Assembly (NCBI GenBank): GCA_049999725.1
Contig: JBNGIS010034087.1
Location: 1-28,801 of the forward strand
Source: Haplomitrium mnioides
Taxonomy: Eukaryota; Marchantiophyta; Haplomitriopsida; Calobryales
DNA length: 28,801 bases
Reading direction: 5' to 3'
This document shows positions 1 to 12,300 of this stretch, one piece after another. The notes under the pieces are model-generated. The model had not been told where the DNA came from and ran no database searches. It saw only the letters and a program-made list of their open reading frames with translations. Positions within the stretch are counted from its first letter, which is position 1; every line of letters starts with the position of its first letter. The position numbers and the translations under genes are program-made.

Positions 1-686
1 ATTTGAGCAATGTTGGAGCATTTCTCCATCAAGCAACGAATGACTACATCATATATAAGCCAAATGCAAATGGATTGGTGAAGCAAACCAATTTTACACT
101 TTGTCACATGTTGACGAAAGATGCAGATTTAGAGAGAGCTAAGCATACATGGGATAAGAGGCTCTATGCAATTCTTTGGGAGCATCACACAACAAGGAAG
201 GCTTCAACTGGGTATACACCTTTTTGCCTCACTTATGGTTTGGAATTAATCTTGCCTATTGAGTTTGATCTTCCTACATTTAGAACTACAAGTGTGGAAA
301 TGCATGAAGAAGGAAATTTGGAGAGGGCTACATAAACTCGTAGCCAACAATTGATGGAGCTAGAAGAAGCACATGTCATGGCTGACGTCAATATTCACAA
401 GGCCCAAGACCAGAAAAAGAGGATTCATGACAAGAGATTTGGGAAGAGAAGACCTATGGTGTTTCAACAAGGAGATTGGGTAATGGTATTCGACTCCATT
501 CGATATAATTGAAAGAAAACGAAATTCTTACCAAGGTACTTTGGATCTTTTGTTGTTGAAAAAGTGTATTCTAATTACACTTATGACTTGTCTGAGTTAA
601 CAAGAAGGCGTTATTATCATGTGAACTACAACATAATGAAACCATTTTATGCCCGTAAGGAAGAACTCACTTCGAGGGCGGAGTGA
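1..686 (+). pseudogene. Ty3/gypsy integrase, C-terminal fragment (decayed)
   Basis: This is the end of a pol polyprotein. Integrase would join retrotransposon cDNA to host DNA in the nucleus. The frame opens at position 3 and contains the end of the catalytic core (KPNANGLVKQTN, then GYTPFCLTYGLE, the usual gypsy integrase signature). It continues into a lysine/arginine-rich segment and a GPY/F-like module (YFGSFVVEKV near 535-565), ending KPFYARKEE and a stop at 684-686. I see no chromodomain after it. Defects: the third residue of the D,D-35-E triad is lysine (AAG, 81-83) where element B keeps glutamate (GAG, 27614-27616). There are in-frame stops, for example TAA just after codon ACA near 333 and TGA near 511. 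It cannot encode an active integrase. The family assignment is firm; the lineage within Ty3/gypsy is not. Confidence 0.9.
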
Positions 687-692
687 AACCTT

Positions 693-706
693 ATAGGTAG
701 GTAAAA
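693..706 (+). other. Putative polypurine tract of element A
   Basis: A purine-rich run (ATAGGTAGGTAAAA) lies between the pol stop and the first TG of the LTR. It sits where plus-strand DNA synthesis is primed in LTR retrotransposons. The corresponding sequence of element B (28225-28239) is similar and equally imperfect. Confidence 0.55.
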
Positions 707-1315
707 TGTGAAGGAATAGGATGGTTTTGCAAGAATTTGAATGTGCTTAAGCCCTTGTCATAGAATGGGATGTATTGTGATGAAGTATGGAGAAGACTTA
801 GAAGTTATTTAAAGAAACTTAGATTTGATCGATTTTCTTCAATATTTGTAGATTTGAGTTCAAAGTAAATTGTGTTCTTATTGGAAATTTTTAGAAGCTG
901 ATATTTTACAAGAAAATATAATATTTCTCAAGTAATTAGTAAACATCTACAGAAGTGCAAACGCTCTTGTAGACCAGAAGTTATAACCGGTCAAAGTTAC
1001 AAAAGTGAGTTGTAGAAAAGTCAAAACAGAGAGTATCCAAGAATTATAAAATACAAATACTTTTGTATAAGTAAAAAACTTACTTAACAAGCTTTCCAAG
1101 GTATAGTATAGGCAAATTGAATAAGTATCAAAGACTTTATAGAGATTCTTCTAGAATAAAGAGAAGAAAAGTCAACAAAAGTCAATTTGTTCTTTGACTT
1201 ATTCCTTTAGAAAATCGCAAAGTATCATCTTAGGAATTTTTTGTAGGGAAAATACAAGGTAGAAAAGTATTGGACATTGATGTTGGGATTCCTTGACAAG
1301 AGAAGCTCTAAATAA

Positions 1316-1335
1316 GAAGCTTCTTCTTGAAGAAG
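1316..1335 (+). promoter_or_regulatory. Heat-shock-element-like palindrome in LTR A
   Basis: GAA-GC-TTC at 1316-1323 is followed by TTC-TT-GAA at 1324-1331 and a further GAAGA. Alternating GAA/TTC modules separated by two bases are the binding pattern of heat shock factors. It lies about 130 bp upstream of the LTR TATA box, in the U3 promoter region. Whether it binds a factor is untested. Confidence 0.4.
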
Positions 1336-1463
1336 AAAACAAAAGGTGGAGATACTTGAGGAGCACTTTTCGGATTTAATAATTAGGGAGACAATCACTA
1401 TGGATTCTTTAACTATGGTGATAGAATCTTTAGTTTTACTCCTAGTAATTATCTAGACTAGTG

Positions 1464-1468
1464 TATAA
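1464..1468 (+). promoter_or_regulatory. Putative TATA box of LTR A
   Basis: TATAAGGAGG follows CTAGTAATTATCTAGACTA, at the same LTR position as TATATAACGG in LTR B (24661). Conservation of the site between diverged copies supports it as the LTR core promoter. A purine-rich stretch (GGAAGAGAAGAGAGAAGAG) follows in both copies. Confidence 0.5.
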
Positions 1469-1918
1469 GGAGGAAGAGAAGAGAGAAGAGAGGCTTGAGT
1501 TAGGACTTGGTTCTCATTTTAGACTTGAGACTTGTAAGTTGTGAGAGATCTTTGGAGAAGCGCTTGAAGGAACTCTTGGAGGAGTTACTTTGAAGACTCA
1601 TTGGAAGGCAAGCACTTTAGGAGTGGAATTTCATAGAGTAAGGAATTTGTTGAGAGTTAGAAGGGTGAGAGCCAAAGTGTTTTGTGTGAGAACATTTGGA
1701 GTAAAGAGTGGAGAATTTCAATAAATTTTGTATTGAGTATTCATATTTTGTAGACTTTGTAGATTTTGTTATGTATTGATGATAGAAGGCCACACTTTCA
1801 CCCACCTCTCATATTCAATGTGCACTCAACATCAAAGCCACATGAGGAGAAAAGCCTTTTAGCTTCACATATCAAGCTACAATGAGGTCAGTGAGGGTGA
1901 GGTATTGCTAGCCCACCA

Positions 1919-1935
1919 ATTCCAGATATAAGAGC
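1919..1935 (+). other. Primer-binding-site-like sequence after LTR A
   Basis: Directly after the LTR end comes AT and then a stretch ending GATATAAGAGC. Against the plant initiator-Met primer-binding site TGGTATCAGAGC, the last 12 bases match at nine positions. The B primer-binding site (TGGCATAAGAAC) also matches at nine and shares the same A for C change. A primer-binding site belongs after a 5' LTR, whereas this LTR follows an integrase end. It may be chance, because no internal retrotransposon sequence follows. Confidence 0.25.
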
Positions 1936-4900
1936 AAGGAAAGTAGCTAATGCTATCCCATTTCTTTTAAGCATGATTCTTTGCATTGACTTTCTAGTTG
2001 AGTAGGTATGATTTTCAGAGAGGTCTATTTTTTGACCCACTAGTCTCTTCTATTTCTATGCAATGATGTGATTTTGCTCTGCAATCTCTTTCTCATGATG
2101 ACCTCTCAGCCTACACCTTGAACCCTTATATGTTCTCTAGTCTTGGTCAATTCTTTGTTAGTTTGTCTGACCATGTAGGTTTGTGTGAAGAAGGTGCGAG
2201 ATCAAGATCCCTTTGAGGATCCTTGAGCTCGATGATAACAGGGTTTGGAAACTTAGTCTCTAGTAATGCAACTAGTTTCCTTTTGTATGTGTTTCTTTAC
2301 TCCTCACATGAAGTCTTCCAAACACTTTGGATGCACAAAGTGCAACGAAGAAGAGCATCAATTTATGGAATTGCTTACAAACTCTGGCTTGTGAGTGGAT
2401 TCAATGGCTTAGCTTTGATGTTATCATTTGCCATGGAGTCTAGTTCAAAATGGAAGATTCATTGATGACATCTCATCTAAAATGGATTATAGGATATTGA
2501 ATCCAAGTTGTTTCTTGCATGTGAAACTGCAGATCTAATGCTACAACTAATTGTAAATTTTATAAGCTTATTTTTATACATCAAATGCTTGTCTCTCAAC
2601 ATGTTTAACTTTGTAGTTGCAGGATTGGATTCTTTACATTTTTGATTTTGTAGTCCTTTATACCCAATTGACTACTTCAATGACATGATGTTAACACGCC
2701 AACTCTTTTGTCTTTGTTGTTGTGAGTTTCGATTGGATCATAGAACTATTTTGAGGCATTTTTTAATTTGATTTTCTCAAGGAAGCAACACCTCTGAGCA
2801 TTTTGAATATTGTTTTAAGCTGCTATAGTTAGTTTAGAAGTCATCCACTTTCAAGATAAGATGTTCACTTGTCTAAGCCTTTTTAAAACACTAGCTAATG
2901 CTCAACCAAGCAAAAGATTTATGGTATGACATTTCCGCAAATATTATTTGTTGATAACAAAAACAAGACAATGAGATGGTTCTATAGAAGAAATCAAAGA
3001 GTAGTGTTAGATGTTTGGTTTTGCAAAAGAACATCAAGAAATGCTCTTTTAGGATTTAGAGGAAATTTGGCACTAGAACTAAGGCTCTTTAGAGTTCCAT
3101 CAAGAGAGTACGCCGGAAAGGGTTTCAGGCTCCTTGAAGCTCCATCACGGGAGTAGAATTTAGTCAAGTGACTTCAAGAACATATTTTTGTTACACATCT
3201 TTTGCTAAGCTTTGTCTTTACGTGCACTCTAGTTCAATCGTTGACCATGGTGAATTGAGAGCCAAGGTTTGAGCAAACTAATGGCCATCAAACTTTTTTC
3301 TTTAGGAGGTACTTTGGGATCAGATAGAGTATCTCTTGAGAAACCTTTGGTTGCACAAAGGAGTTGATTGCATACACAATCAGAGATGGAGATTAGGATA
3401 GAGATGGCAATAAAATAAGTTGTTGCAATCTCTTTACAATTGCTTCCATTTGGTGTATGGAGAATAGAATGATGAGTGTATGTATGTTCTTCTGACCTAT
3501 TTGTGTTAAAGTAATAGATGTGTGTTGTGACAAGGTAGAGCTTAGGGACTTGTTCAATACAAGAAGCAAGCATGAGGTATGTTTCAGCTCTACAATAGAT
3601 ATATTTCCAATTTATAATGGAGGATAATTGGTCCCAATGAGTATGGTTTTTGGATGGTCAAGAAAGATTAAAAGAAATTTACTAGCACTAAGAAATAAAA
3701 ATGGTTGATCAAAAAATGGGGTTTTGACTTGTCAAAGTAAGTTGTAAAGCTAATGATAAAAGAGCTTAAACTAAAGCATGAACGAGCAGTGCAACTTGTT
3801 TTCAAGGAGGCACAATGACATCTAATAGAGTATCTCTTGAGGAGCCTTCAATAGCGCACCTCTTGCAAAGCTTGGCACGGTTTTGGCACAATCAAGAAGC
3901 TTAAATGCTTTGTTTCCAATGGAGACAAATCCTCTTGATGTTGTGTTTTTTCCTCAAGAGGCTAAAGGATTCTTGCTTTCTCCTTATAGTTTTTTAGGGT
4001 TTCTCTTCATCTTTGTTGGTTTCTGAAATTTTCACTTCTTGCTCTATTTGTATTTATACGCAATGCTCTTGCAAGGGATTTGGCATCCTTTTGGTATGTT
4101 TGTGCAAAATTTAGCATCTTCTTAGTTCTTTGGAGAACCTTCCTCTTGTAGTGGTTTTGCATCTGTTCTCTCTAGAGTGTACCAATAAGATGGTATGACT
4201 TGCAGGGATTCTCAACATTAAGAATATGAATTGAAGATATATCCAAGGTTGTAATAGAGGTTTTAGTCCCTAATAGGCACATTTTCCACCTTCAGCGGTT
4301 CCTATATTTTGCTTGTTTGTAGACAAACCCATGTTTGTGAAGACCACACTCAATCTCATATTGAGCTCATTTTCTTAAGCTTGCATTTTTGTGAGCTTTT
4401 CCACAGACAGAACTTTCCATTCTCTTGAGACTCTCAGCCATCTTTGTTTGCATTTGGATGTCCGTAGAGATTTGCAACAAAAGTCTCTTTATACAGTGGT
4501 GCTTTTGGGCTTGGACTTGGTTGTGCAAACCTTTATCAAACACTTTCGCTAGAAAACCCTACCTAATAAGTCAATTCAATGAGCATGGTAGCCATAAAAT
4601 ATGAACGTCTTCATCTTTTGACTCCTTTGTTTAACTTGCAATGATTTGTTCAACTCAAGCAAGTTGTTTTCTCTTAAAAGTAAAAGCACTCTTGTGGCTT
4701 TGTTTTATGAGCATTATTTCAAGTACCCCTGACTCTCATTCATTGTGTGGGTTTAGCTTTGTTGGATTTTTCTCATCCACTCTACTAGAGACACTCTTTT
4801 TGGCTTTTCAATGGTTGTTTTGACATGCAAGAAGAATTTTGGAGCAAGGCCAAAGTGTTGATAAAAATTGGGTTTAAAGCTTTAAATGGGTTTGTTGAGA

Positions 4901-7900
4901 ACCTCTTCATATTTGGTTTGGAGCCTTTCTATTGTGAATCGGCTTGACTAGTTTTTGCAAAGCTTTGTTGGTATTGTTTTGTTTCCATACTCTCACTATA
5001 GGCTTACTATGATTTCAAGCAAAAGTTAGATTTTATGTTGAAAATAGATCTTATAAAGAGGTTATAGGGTCCTACAATAAAAAAACAAGCAACAAGTTTT
5101 GTCTAAGGAGGCTACATTGCCAAATGCACCTCGATCTTGCCTAACAATCAGAATGGCCAAATTGTAAGTGCTTATGGTGGCATGGATTGCTAGACCTCAT
5201 TTCAATGTGAGTTTTCCCGTAACTTTTGGAAAGTAGCAAAAGTTCAACATGAAGATTGATGCAAACCTACCATGAGCAATCAACAATTTGGAAATGTTTG
5301 AAGGATACCACATTGATTTACTCAATTTAGGCAAGTTTTGTGTCAAATTTGAGTAAGTTGTTCCTAAGCTATTTAATAACTTGTCATTAAAGTGCAAAAA
5401 ATATCTTCAGAGTTTTTATGATAATTCTCTTGACTATACATTGGATTTGTCATTATTAAAGAAATATAGAAGTGACATATGTTAGATTAACCATATGTGT
5501 TCTATTTTTTTCTTCAAAATGGCTTTCCCACTCTTTTCACCTGCACTACATTTGCTCATTCTGTCTACGATTGACTTTGCTTGGTGTGAAATGGCTTTCT
5601 CTGTCCATAGAACAAGATCAGATAGTGTTGTTGACAACAACTCAAAAAGAAAGGGCTATCACAAGTGCTTTACATAAGAAGAAGTGAAAAAAAGAATCAA
5701 ATAGAGCTCAAAAAGCAAGTATCTTGAGTTTGCTTCTTCACTCTTGAACAACTAGTTTGAATTCTCTAGCATATAGCATTAGAGATGATTGAGTCCTTTT
5801 TATTTTTCCTATGAGCGCAATAGTTTCCATCTTCTTGACTATTACTTGCATAAAAGTAGTTGATTGTTCTTCTTAAGTAGCAATACTTATGTGTGCAACA
5901 TTAGCTCTATTGTGATCCTTGCAAAAAACAATGGTGTTTTGTTCATGTTGCTTTCCTGCACTAGTTAGCATAGTATACTAGAGTATGTTTGTAGATGAGA
6001 CCCAAAGAGTGGTCGCTATCTACGCTAGCTAGAGGTTTAATGTTGAGAGGATGCTAGTTGCTGTACATAGGAGTAGTGTTGTAATCTCAAACATTCTATT
6101 GACGACTTACATGGATGAAATGTAGTGCCTAGTAGTATTGCCATGGATTAAAGCTTACCAGACCCTTATAGAGAGCACAAAAGGGGAGTTTTGGCTTGAC
6201 AGAATCATGCCTATTATACTATGAAAAAAGCTAGATATTAACTCACTAGATGTAGTAAGATATACTACCAAGCAATACTAGACTCCCCTTTATTTGTGTT
6301 GCATGGAAGTTTCATAAAATCTAAAAAGCCAAGGTTTGCTAATGTTGTCTATGGTACCACTTTTAATAATGTTTCAAAATGGCTTAGCTATTGCTACAAA
6401 AGCTATTCCACTTGATGTGAATAGACTTTAAATGCACATACTTTATAAAGCTAATATTCCTTGTAAAGATAGTTGGGTATTGAAAGATTCTACAAAAATT
6501 ACTAAAGTTATGTATTTCAGTAGTTCTTCTACATTTCTCTAAGAGAAATCTTCTCCTTTAGTACTTTAGTCTTTTGACTTTTCTATTCTTTATACTAATA
6601 TAGATTTAGCAAATCTTAAAACCACAATGAGTTTTCTTAGCCTCTTAGTGTCTATCAAGCAGTTTAAACACCATCAATTTAGATTCTTGGTTGTTAATAA
6701 AACAACCCTTGATTTTTTAAGTACATATGGCCCAAAAGTTAATAAGAACTACATTAGTTTGGAAAACTTAAAGTCTTTTAAGTTAGTACAAGCTATAGAC
6801 ATTGTTTGGTAGCTAGAGTTTCTGGTGGATAATCTTCATCTCTCTTTTTGTCATTCTATCTTTAGAAAATCCATGAGCATACATGTGGGAAAAAATTATG
6901 CAATATACTATGTTAATATTATTATGTTCATCTACAAATAGGATTTCTTCATGAAACTTGTCACATCTTAGGGTATGGCTTGTCTTGTCTTCCTTTATAA
7001 GTTGTCATTTGTTAGAAGGTATGTTGATAAACTCTTTGTCTCTGGCTTAGAAAAAAGTTTGGATTTGATGTACTTTGATGATTATGCCATAGAAGACAAA
7101 GCTCACCTATTAAGTCACGCAAGCCAAACTCTACCTCTAATAGCTTCTTTGGCAACTTTTTAGACCTAGATATTACATGATGTGAGAAAAGCTTAGAAGT
7201 CAATATTTTTGATAGGTGTAGCCAACTAAAGTATGCAGACATTCATCTAATTAGAATGCCTCACATTCTATCTAATATCTTACATACAAGTAAATTTGTA
7301 GTGTTAATAACCAATTGTTCAGGTTTATTTGTCTTTGTAGCCTTAAGGGGTTTCTGTATCTCAAATTGTAGGTCTCTTTCTCTTTCTTAAGAATGAAGGT
7401 TATCTAGTTCACAAACTTATGAACAGAGCTATGAGTCTCTTTACTTGAGTGACTCTTATATGGATTTAGTGAAACTCTGGTATGGACTATCAACTATGAG
7501 CATTTTCAAGACAAAATGGAAAAAGGTTTGCTAGTTTAATGTTGAGAGCTTCATTTAAGCCCACTTCTAAATTTGTGTTTTATGATCATATAACACCTCC
7601 TTCTTCTATTTATATTCTATTATTGTGCTTGTATGCAAACGAGAAGGCACCTTAAGGATGGAGGATTGAAATTCACTTGATGGATGGCTAATGCAAAGTA
7701 GATACATATACTATTTGTATTTATAGGAGTAGATGCCCTTGCAACTTTTGTATGCAATTCTGCTTTCATTTTTTGCTACAATTTATGATACAACATTAAG
7801 AAGCATATAACTCTCGTTTGTACTCATAGTATAAATACTCTATCAACTTCTCTACATCAAAGTAGGTTAGGTAGAAGATCAAAGCTATGACTCTACCATC

Positions 7901-7935
7901 CAACTAGGCTACAACAATGTGACAATTGGTTATAA
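1936..7935. other. No recognisable gene; AT-rich non-coding sequence
   Basis: About 6 kb with only short open frames on either strand (the longest about 114 codons). None has a family signature, a coherent domain order or plausible splice structure. A 17-base string ATAGAGTATCTCTTGAG occurs twice (near 3326 and 3825), each time after a similar AGGAGG(C/T)AC segment. This suggests a diverged dispersed duplication about 500 bp apart. The rest is probably old, unrecognisable transposon debris (inference). Confidence 0.5.
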
Positions 7936-7939
7936 GATC

Positions 7940-9330
7940 ATGAACAAAAAAAATTGTGATGACATTGGAGACTATATGATGTGGCATCCATGCATGAAAT
8001 GCAAATGGAACTACAAAACTAGTCAAAATACTAATCTAAATCACCTTATAAAACATGGTTTCTATCTTATATATTGAGTATGGGTTGCAGATGCACAAGA
8101 CTTCAGTGTCAATGAGTGGGCTTTAGATTATTTAAGCCATTATGGCCTTGACACATTGAGAAAAACAAGTCTAAAACAAAAAAACTCCAATAGTAGAAGT
8201 TGAGCAACATGTTAGAGCATTGCTTAAAGAGACCTTGCAGAGAACTTGTGATTATGTGCTTTACTTTGTAGATCAAGCAGATGGTGTGTTTAACTTGGAT
8301 GAAGTATTTGGAAACACTCCAACCCATGTCATGAGTTCTCTTAAAGAAGAACTTCCACTTGTTGATCAAAGCCTCCAACCAATAGTTTGAAAGAGGCAAT
8401 GAAACCCTTGTAGCCAAACATCAAGGTGGATGTCATGTACTTCATGTTGCTATAGCGAAACATTTTTCATAACTATGGCTTCTCAAAAAATAGAGTGAAT
8501 GCATTGTTGACTTTGATGGGAGAACATGCATTGCCAATATGGTACAAGCTCTCTAGAACTTTGTATGCTACAAATCAACTTTTGAGGAAGCTCAACCTTT
8601 ACTATGAGAGAATCCCTACTTGTGAGAATGGTTGTGTATTAGGTCAAAATGGTAGTTGCAAAAAATGTCCAAAGTGTGAGGAGCCAAAGACAAGACACAT
8701 AGAGATATCTTGCCAACTTGCAAAGGTTTTAAGGTATTTTTCTATAATTCTAAGGTTGAATAGGTTGTCTGCCACTTCTAAACTTATGACTTGGCATCAT
8801 GAAAATAGAAGCACACACAACATGATCCATCACATTGTGGATGCAATCATTGATTTTTTGTTGCAACAGAGCCAAGGAATGTTTGTTTAGGGTTGGTTAT
8901 TGATATGGTGAATCCTTTTGAGACTAATCCAACATCATGGTCTACTTGGCTCATCTTTTTTGTGAACTACAGTTTTCCTCCTTGGCTTACCAAAAAGAAT
9001 TTTTTTGTGATTCTAGTTATGTTGATTTCTAAGCCCGATTAAACAACAAAAAAAACCTAAATGTATACTTGGGTTCATTATTAGACAAGCTTGGAAAATT
9101 GTGGACAAAAGGAGTCAACTACTTTGATGCATGGACGTAACACAATATATGCCAACAATTCAAACTAACAACAATGATAATATGGAAAATCAATTATGCA
9201 TGTGAATTGATATCTTGCCAACAACACTCTTACTACAAATGTCGTATGATTTGTGGGCCAAATTGCATGGCTTGTGGATCAAAGCACCTAAAAAATTTGA
9301 AGTACACTAAAGGTTGCCTATATCTACTGC
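7940..9330 (+). pseudogene. CACTA (En/Spm) TNP2-type transposase, decayed
   Basis: TNP2 proteins are the large transposases that cut and move CACTA DNA transposons. Two family domains appear in the right order and spacing. At about 7965-8085 there is a transposase-associated domain (WHPCMKCKWNY, then NHLIKHGFYLIY). At about 8400-9330 there is the TNP2 core: CENGCVL, KKCPKCEEPKTR, AKVLRYFSIILRLNRL and MTWHHE in the open stretch 8495-8890. A shift of frame near 8870 leads to PRNVCLGLVIDMVNPF and WSTWLIFFVNYSFPPWL. A second shift before 9060 leads to NVYLGSLLDKLGKLWTKGVN and ICGPNCMACGSKHLK. Internal stops include TAG near 8450, TAG at 8888-8890 and TAA near 9139. No CACTA-type terminal inverted repeat was identified, so element limits are unknown. 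The family call is firm. Confidence 0.85.
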
Positions 9331-12300
9331 TATGACATCAGTTTTGGAACAAGAATATGACAGAGTACTTGGATGGTATATTGGAGTGTTAGGGTCAAGG
9401 ATGAGAGGTCAATGTACATGCAACAAGTAGCAAAAAGTAGTTGGAAAAAAGCTGCATCAACATCAATAAACATTTGAAGACACAACACCATTGACAAATG
9501 ATAGCTTGAGTTTGCAATTTAAATGTATTTGTTATTAGAAATTATATTCAACTTGTAGGGTTTAAACTTTTGGTATTTGAGTTGCACATAATCAGCCAAC
9601 TAAAGAACAGAGCAAAATAGTTGTTGTCCAAAAGAGCCGCAACCATGAAGCATAAAGAAGATAAAAGACAAAAGGTCACCCCTGGAATTGTGTCAGGGAG
9701 GGTTTTGTTTTTATATAATGATGTAGGTGTGCTTTTAATGCTTTTATGTTTTTTTTATGTGAGTCCAATCAATCGACTTGAACTAGCCACTCAACTATTT
9801 TAAATAAGCAGCTAGAGAATGAAGGCAATCCCCTAGAACATCTAATGACAAATTGAAAATCCTAAGGTTAAAGGGGTTTGCCAAGAAAGAAATGGAAGAA
9901 AAAGGCAGAAAGGGCTACAAATGATGGCTTTTTGGGAGGGAAATGTTCTTGTGCATCTCATGTACAAAAAGGCGGCTGCCCGTTGGTGGCCAACCTTTCT
10001 CTCTTAAAGTATTCTCTCATTAGTAAGTGTGTGAGAGAAGAGTGATCCAGTAATTGGAGGATGGTAGATTAGCAGACATTGATGTATGAAGAAGAAAAGG
10101 AAGAAAATAGAAGCTAGAAGTAGGGATTGGCAAAAATTTGTCGGGCAACATGATAGAGCTTTCAGTCTGATCTAAAGGCAAGGAGGAATGTGATGAACAT
10201 GGCGTTGGATTCATTGAGCAGAGAGCATATTCTATGGAGCAGGCAGAGCAGCCCTCTTGAAAATGTTGGAGCAGGTGACATGGCTAGAGGATTCGCTAAT
10301 TCAAAGAAAAAGGAGCCTTTATTGAAGTTGTTGTAGTGAGGGGTTGTTGGCATAGAGTAATAAAAAAAGTTCATGGTTTTTGTATAGAGTAGGAGGTCTC
10401 AAGCAGATGTGGATGCAACCTTTTGAACATAGAAAAATGGCAGCAATGGAGCATTTCATCAAACCAAATAGTGTTGCAAGTGTTTGCGCTTTGTTGAAAA
10501 GGGTATTGGGTGAGCTTGAATCAAGTAGAAAAAGGAGCCTCAAGAACCCTTTTTGTGGAGGCTAGCAATATAGATTGTAGGTCTAGTCCAGCAAGTATGT
10601 TGTTTGGTTGACGCAAAGTTGAGCAAAGGTGGAATTAAATTTGTTTGAGAGAAGCCTTTGTTGAGCAAAGATATGACTCAAGGATGTAATTTTCCAATAG
10701 AACAGCAATGAGGTACTTTTTGTTGATGTAGAGAGAGGACTAGTAGTTCATGAGCAAAGTTGACGTTTAAAGAGAAAAATAGGCTCACAACTTGGTAGCA
10801 CAATAAACAAGGAGATCATTTGGCGAGCATGTGTTTTCTTGAAAAAAATAGAGCAAAGCTAGAGATATCATTGAGCACAACAACTCATTCAAGCAAAGAG
10901 GGCTGTGACCAATTAGAAAATAAGGGCAACAAGGTTATTTTCACCTTTTTTTCAAGCATAGCAGTAGAGCAATTGAAGTCAGCCCAAGGTGATTTGTTGA
11001 GCAGAGGCAAAGTGATATTTACAAGTTCCAAGCATGTTTATTGCTTTAAGGTAACGTCGCTATTGGGGGAAAGGTGTTTCATGAGTTTGAAGATTTTGTG
11101 TGTAGAAATGGTCCTTTGTAAGGAAAGAGTGTCTACAAGCATTTTTTAAAGTGTAAGATTTTGTCACAATAGAGTAGACCTTTGAGAGGAGGCCCAGAAT
11201 TTATTGAGTCATTTTAGAGCAAGCTTGGATTTTGTCAAGCAACATGGATTTGTGATGAGAAATCTTTTCATGGAGCAAAAGTACTTCAGACATCCCTTGA
11301 TTTTGCGATCAATATAATTTTGCCAAGAAGGAGTATTTTGCAAGAGCATAGTTGGAATGTGCAAATCCTTTGAAACATGGAAAGGTTGGATAGGGTAAAA
11401 GTGGAGAAAACTTTCAAGAGTTGCATTGCAAGATGCAAGTATTTTATAAGAGTGTTCTGGAGGCATTTCATAAAGTTTGAGATGCAGATTAGAGGTGTTC
11501 TATGAACTAGAGGCTCCAAGCCTTTTGTTTGAATTGGAAGTTGTTGGTATTTTTCAAACACAAAGCTCATAGCCTTTTGAATTATAGAAACACATTGAAC
11601 TAGCATGTTGGTGATAGATCACAGTGACATTCATCAAGTAGAGACAATACTTCTGTTTTGATCATAAGAAGCAACATGTTTTGTTTGGATATGGAGAGGC
11701 AACCGTATCTATTCTAATGTGAAGAGGTATTAAATCTATGTTGAGCTAGGGGTCAGGATGCTTTGCCATGAGGAGGGTTTGCTCTAGGTTGGTGCAAGGT
11801 GCAAAATCAATGAGATGCAACATTTTGCAAGCAAAGAGATGGCAGCTTTGTTGTTTGCTGTGCTCCAAGGGGGGAGCCTGCACTACAATTTTGCTTTGTG
11901 ACATGTCTAGTTCCAGACCACATGAAAATGACAAGTTGGAGATATTTTTGTTCCCTGAAATGTGAACAAGGGTTGGAAACCTTGGTCATTTCCCATGAGA
12001 TAGTATGAGTGTAGGTGTTTCAGAGTGTCTTATGACCGAGAGTGTATAATCAGAATCTGTGAAACTCTCGTGTTCTAATATATATAAGGGGTGCATTCCA
12101 TGTCTTGGTGTTTCTTTGAGCAAGACCTACTTTGAGTTCTAGGAAACATCTTTTGTTGAATCGAGATCCTTCTCATCTCATAGAGATAGGTGTTAATACC
12201 ACAACAAAACTTTGTTGGGGCAGTGCATCTCTTAGTGGAGGTAGAGTAAAAATATGTTGTGAGTAAGAGGAAGTAAAGCTATCAACATTGCACATCTTCT

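Larger units (their letters stand above)
1..1918 (+). mobile_element. Ty3/gypsy LTR retrotransposon, 3' part (element A)
   Basis: The left edge of the window cuts into this element. It consists of the integrase C-terminal half (to 686), a purine-rich tract and an LTR (707 to about 1918). Positions 1-706 align by eye with 27536-28239 of element B almost without length change (706 against 704 bases), and the LTR shares its start (TGTGAAGG) and many blocks with the B LTR. A and B are therefore two copies of one family. The order integrase, purine tract, LTR shows this is the 3' end of a plus-strand copy. The 5' end lies outside the window, so the target-site duplication cannot be checked. Confidence 0.85.
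707..1918 (+). repeat. LTR of element A (about 1.2 kb)
   Basis: The LTR starts TGTGAAGGAATAGG right after the purine tract, matching the start of the element B LTR (TGTGAAGGCATGAGG at 23821). Further shared blocks include GTTATAACCGGTCAAAG near 981, TCAAAACAGAGAGTAT near 1021 and AAGAAGCTTCTTCTTGA near 1314. A TATA box sits near 1464, and CACATGAG(G/A)AGAAA near 1840 matches 25045. The right end is placed at CCCACCA (about 1918) by alignment to the B LTR end ACTAACA (25160); the error is perhaps five bases. It is about 1212 bp against 1340 bp in B. The two families of copies are well diverged, so this LTR is old or belongs to a different subfamily. Confidence 0.8.

Noticed and set aside
1617-1805. 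Minus-strand open frame in LTR A
   Set aside because: It lies within the LTR and has no counterpart frame in LTR B.
6975-7163. YVDKLFVSG string resembling the copia reverse transcriptase YVDD box
   Set aside because: Neighbouring residues on both sides do not match copia RT or RNase H, and no other pol domain is found nearby.
8109-8417. Minus-strand open frame of 102 codons
   Set aside because: It lies opposite the region between the two TNP2 domains and has no features of its own; a shadow frame.
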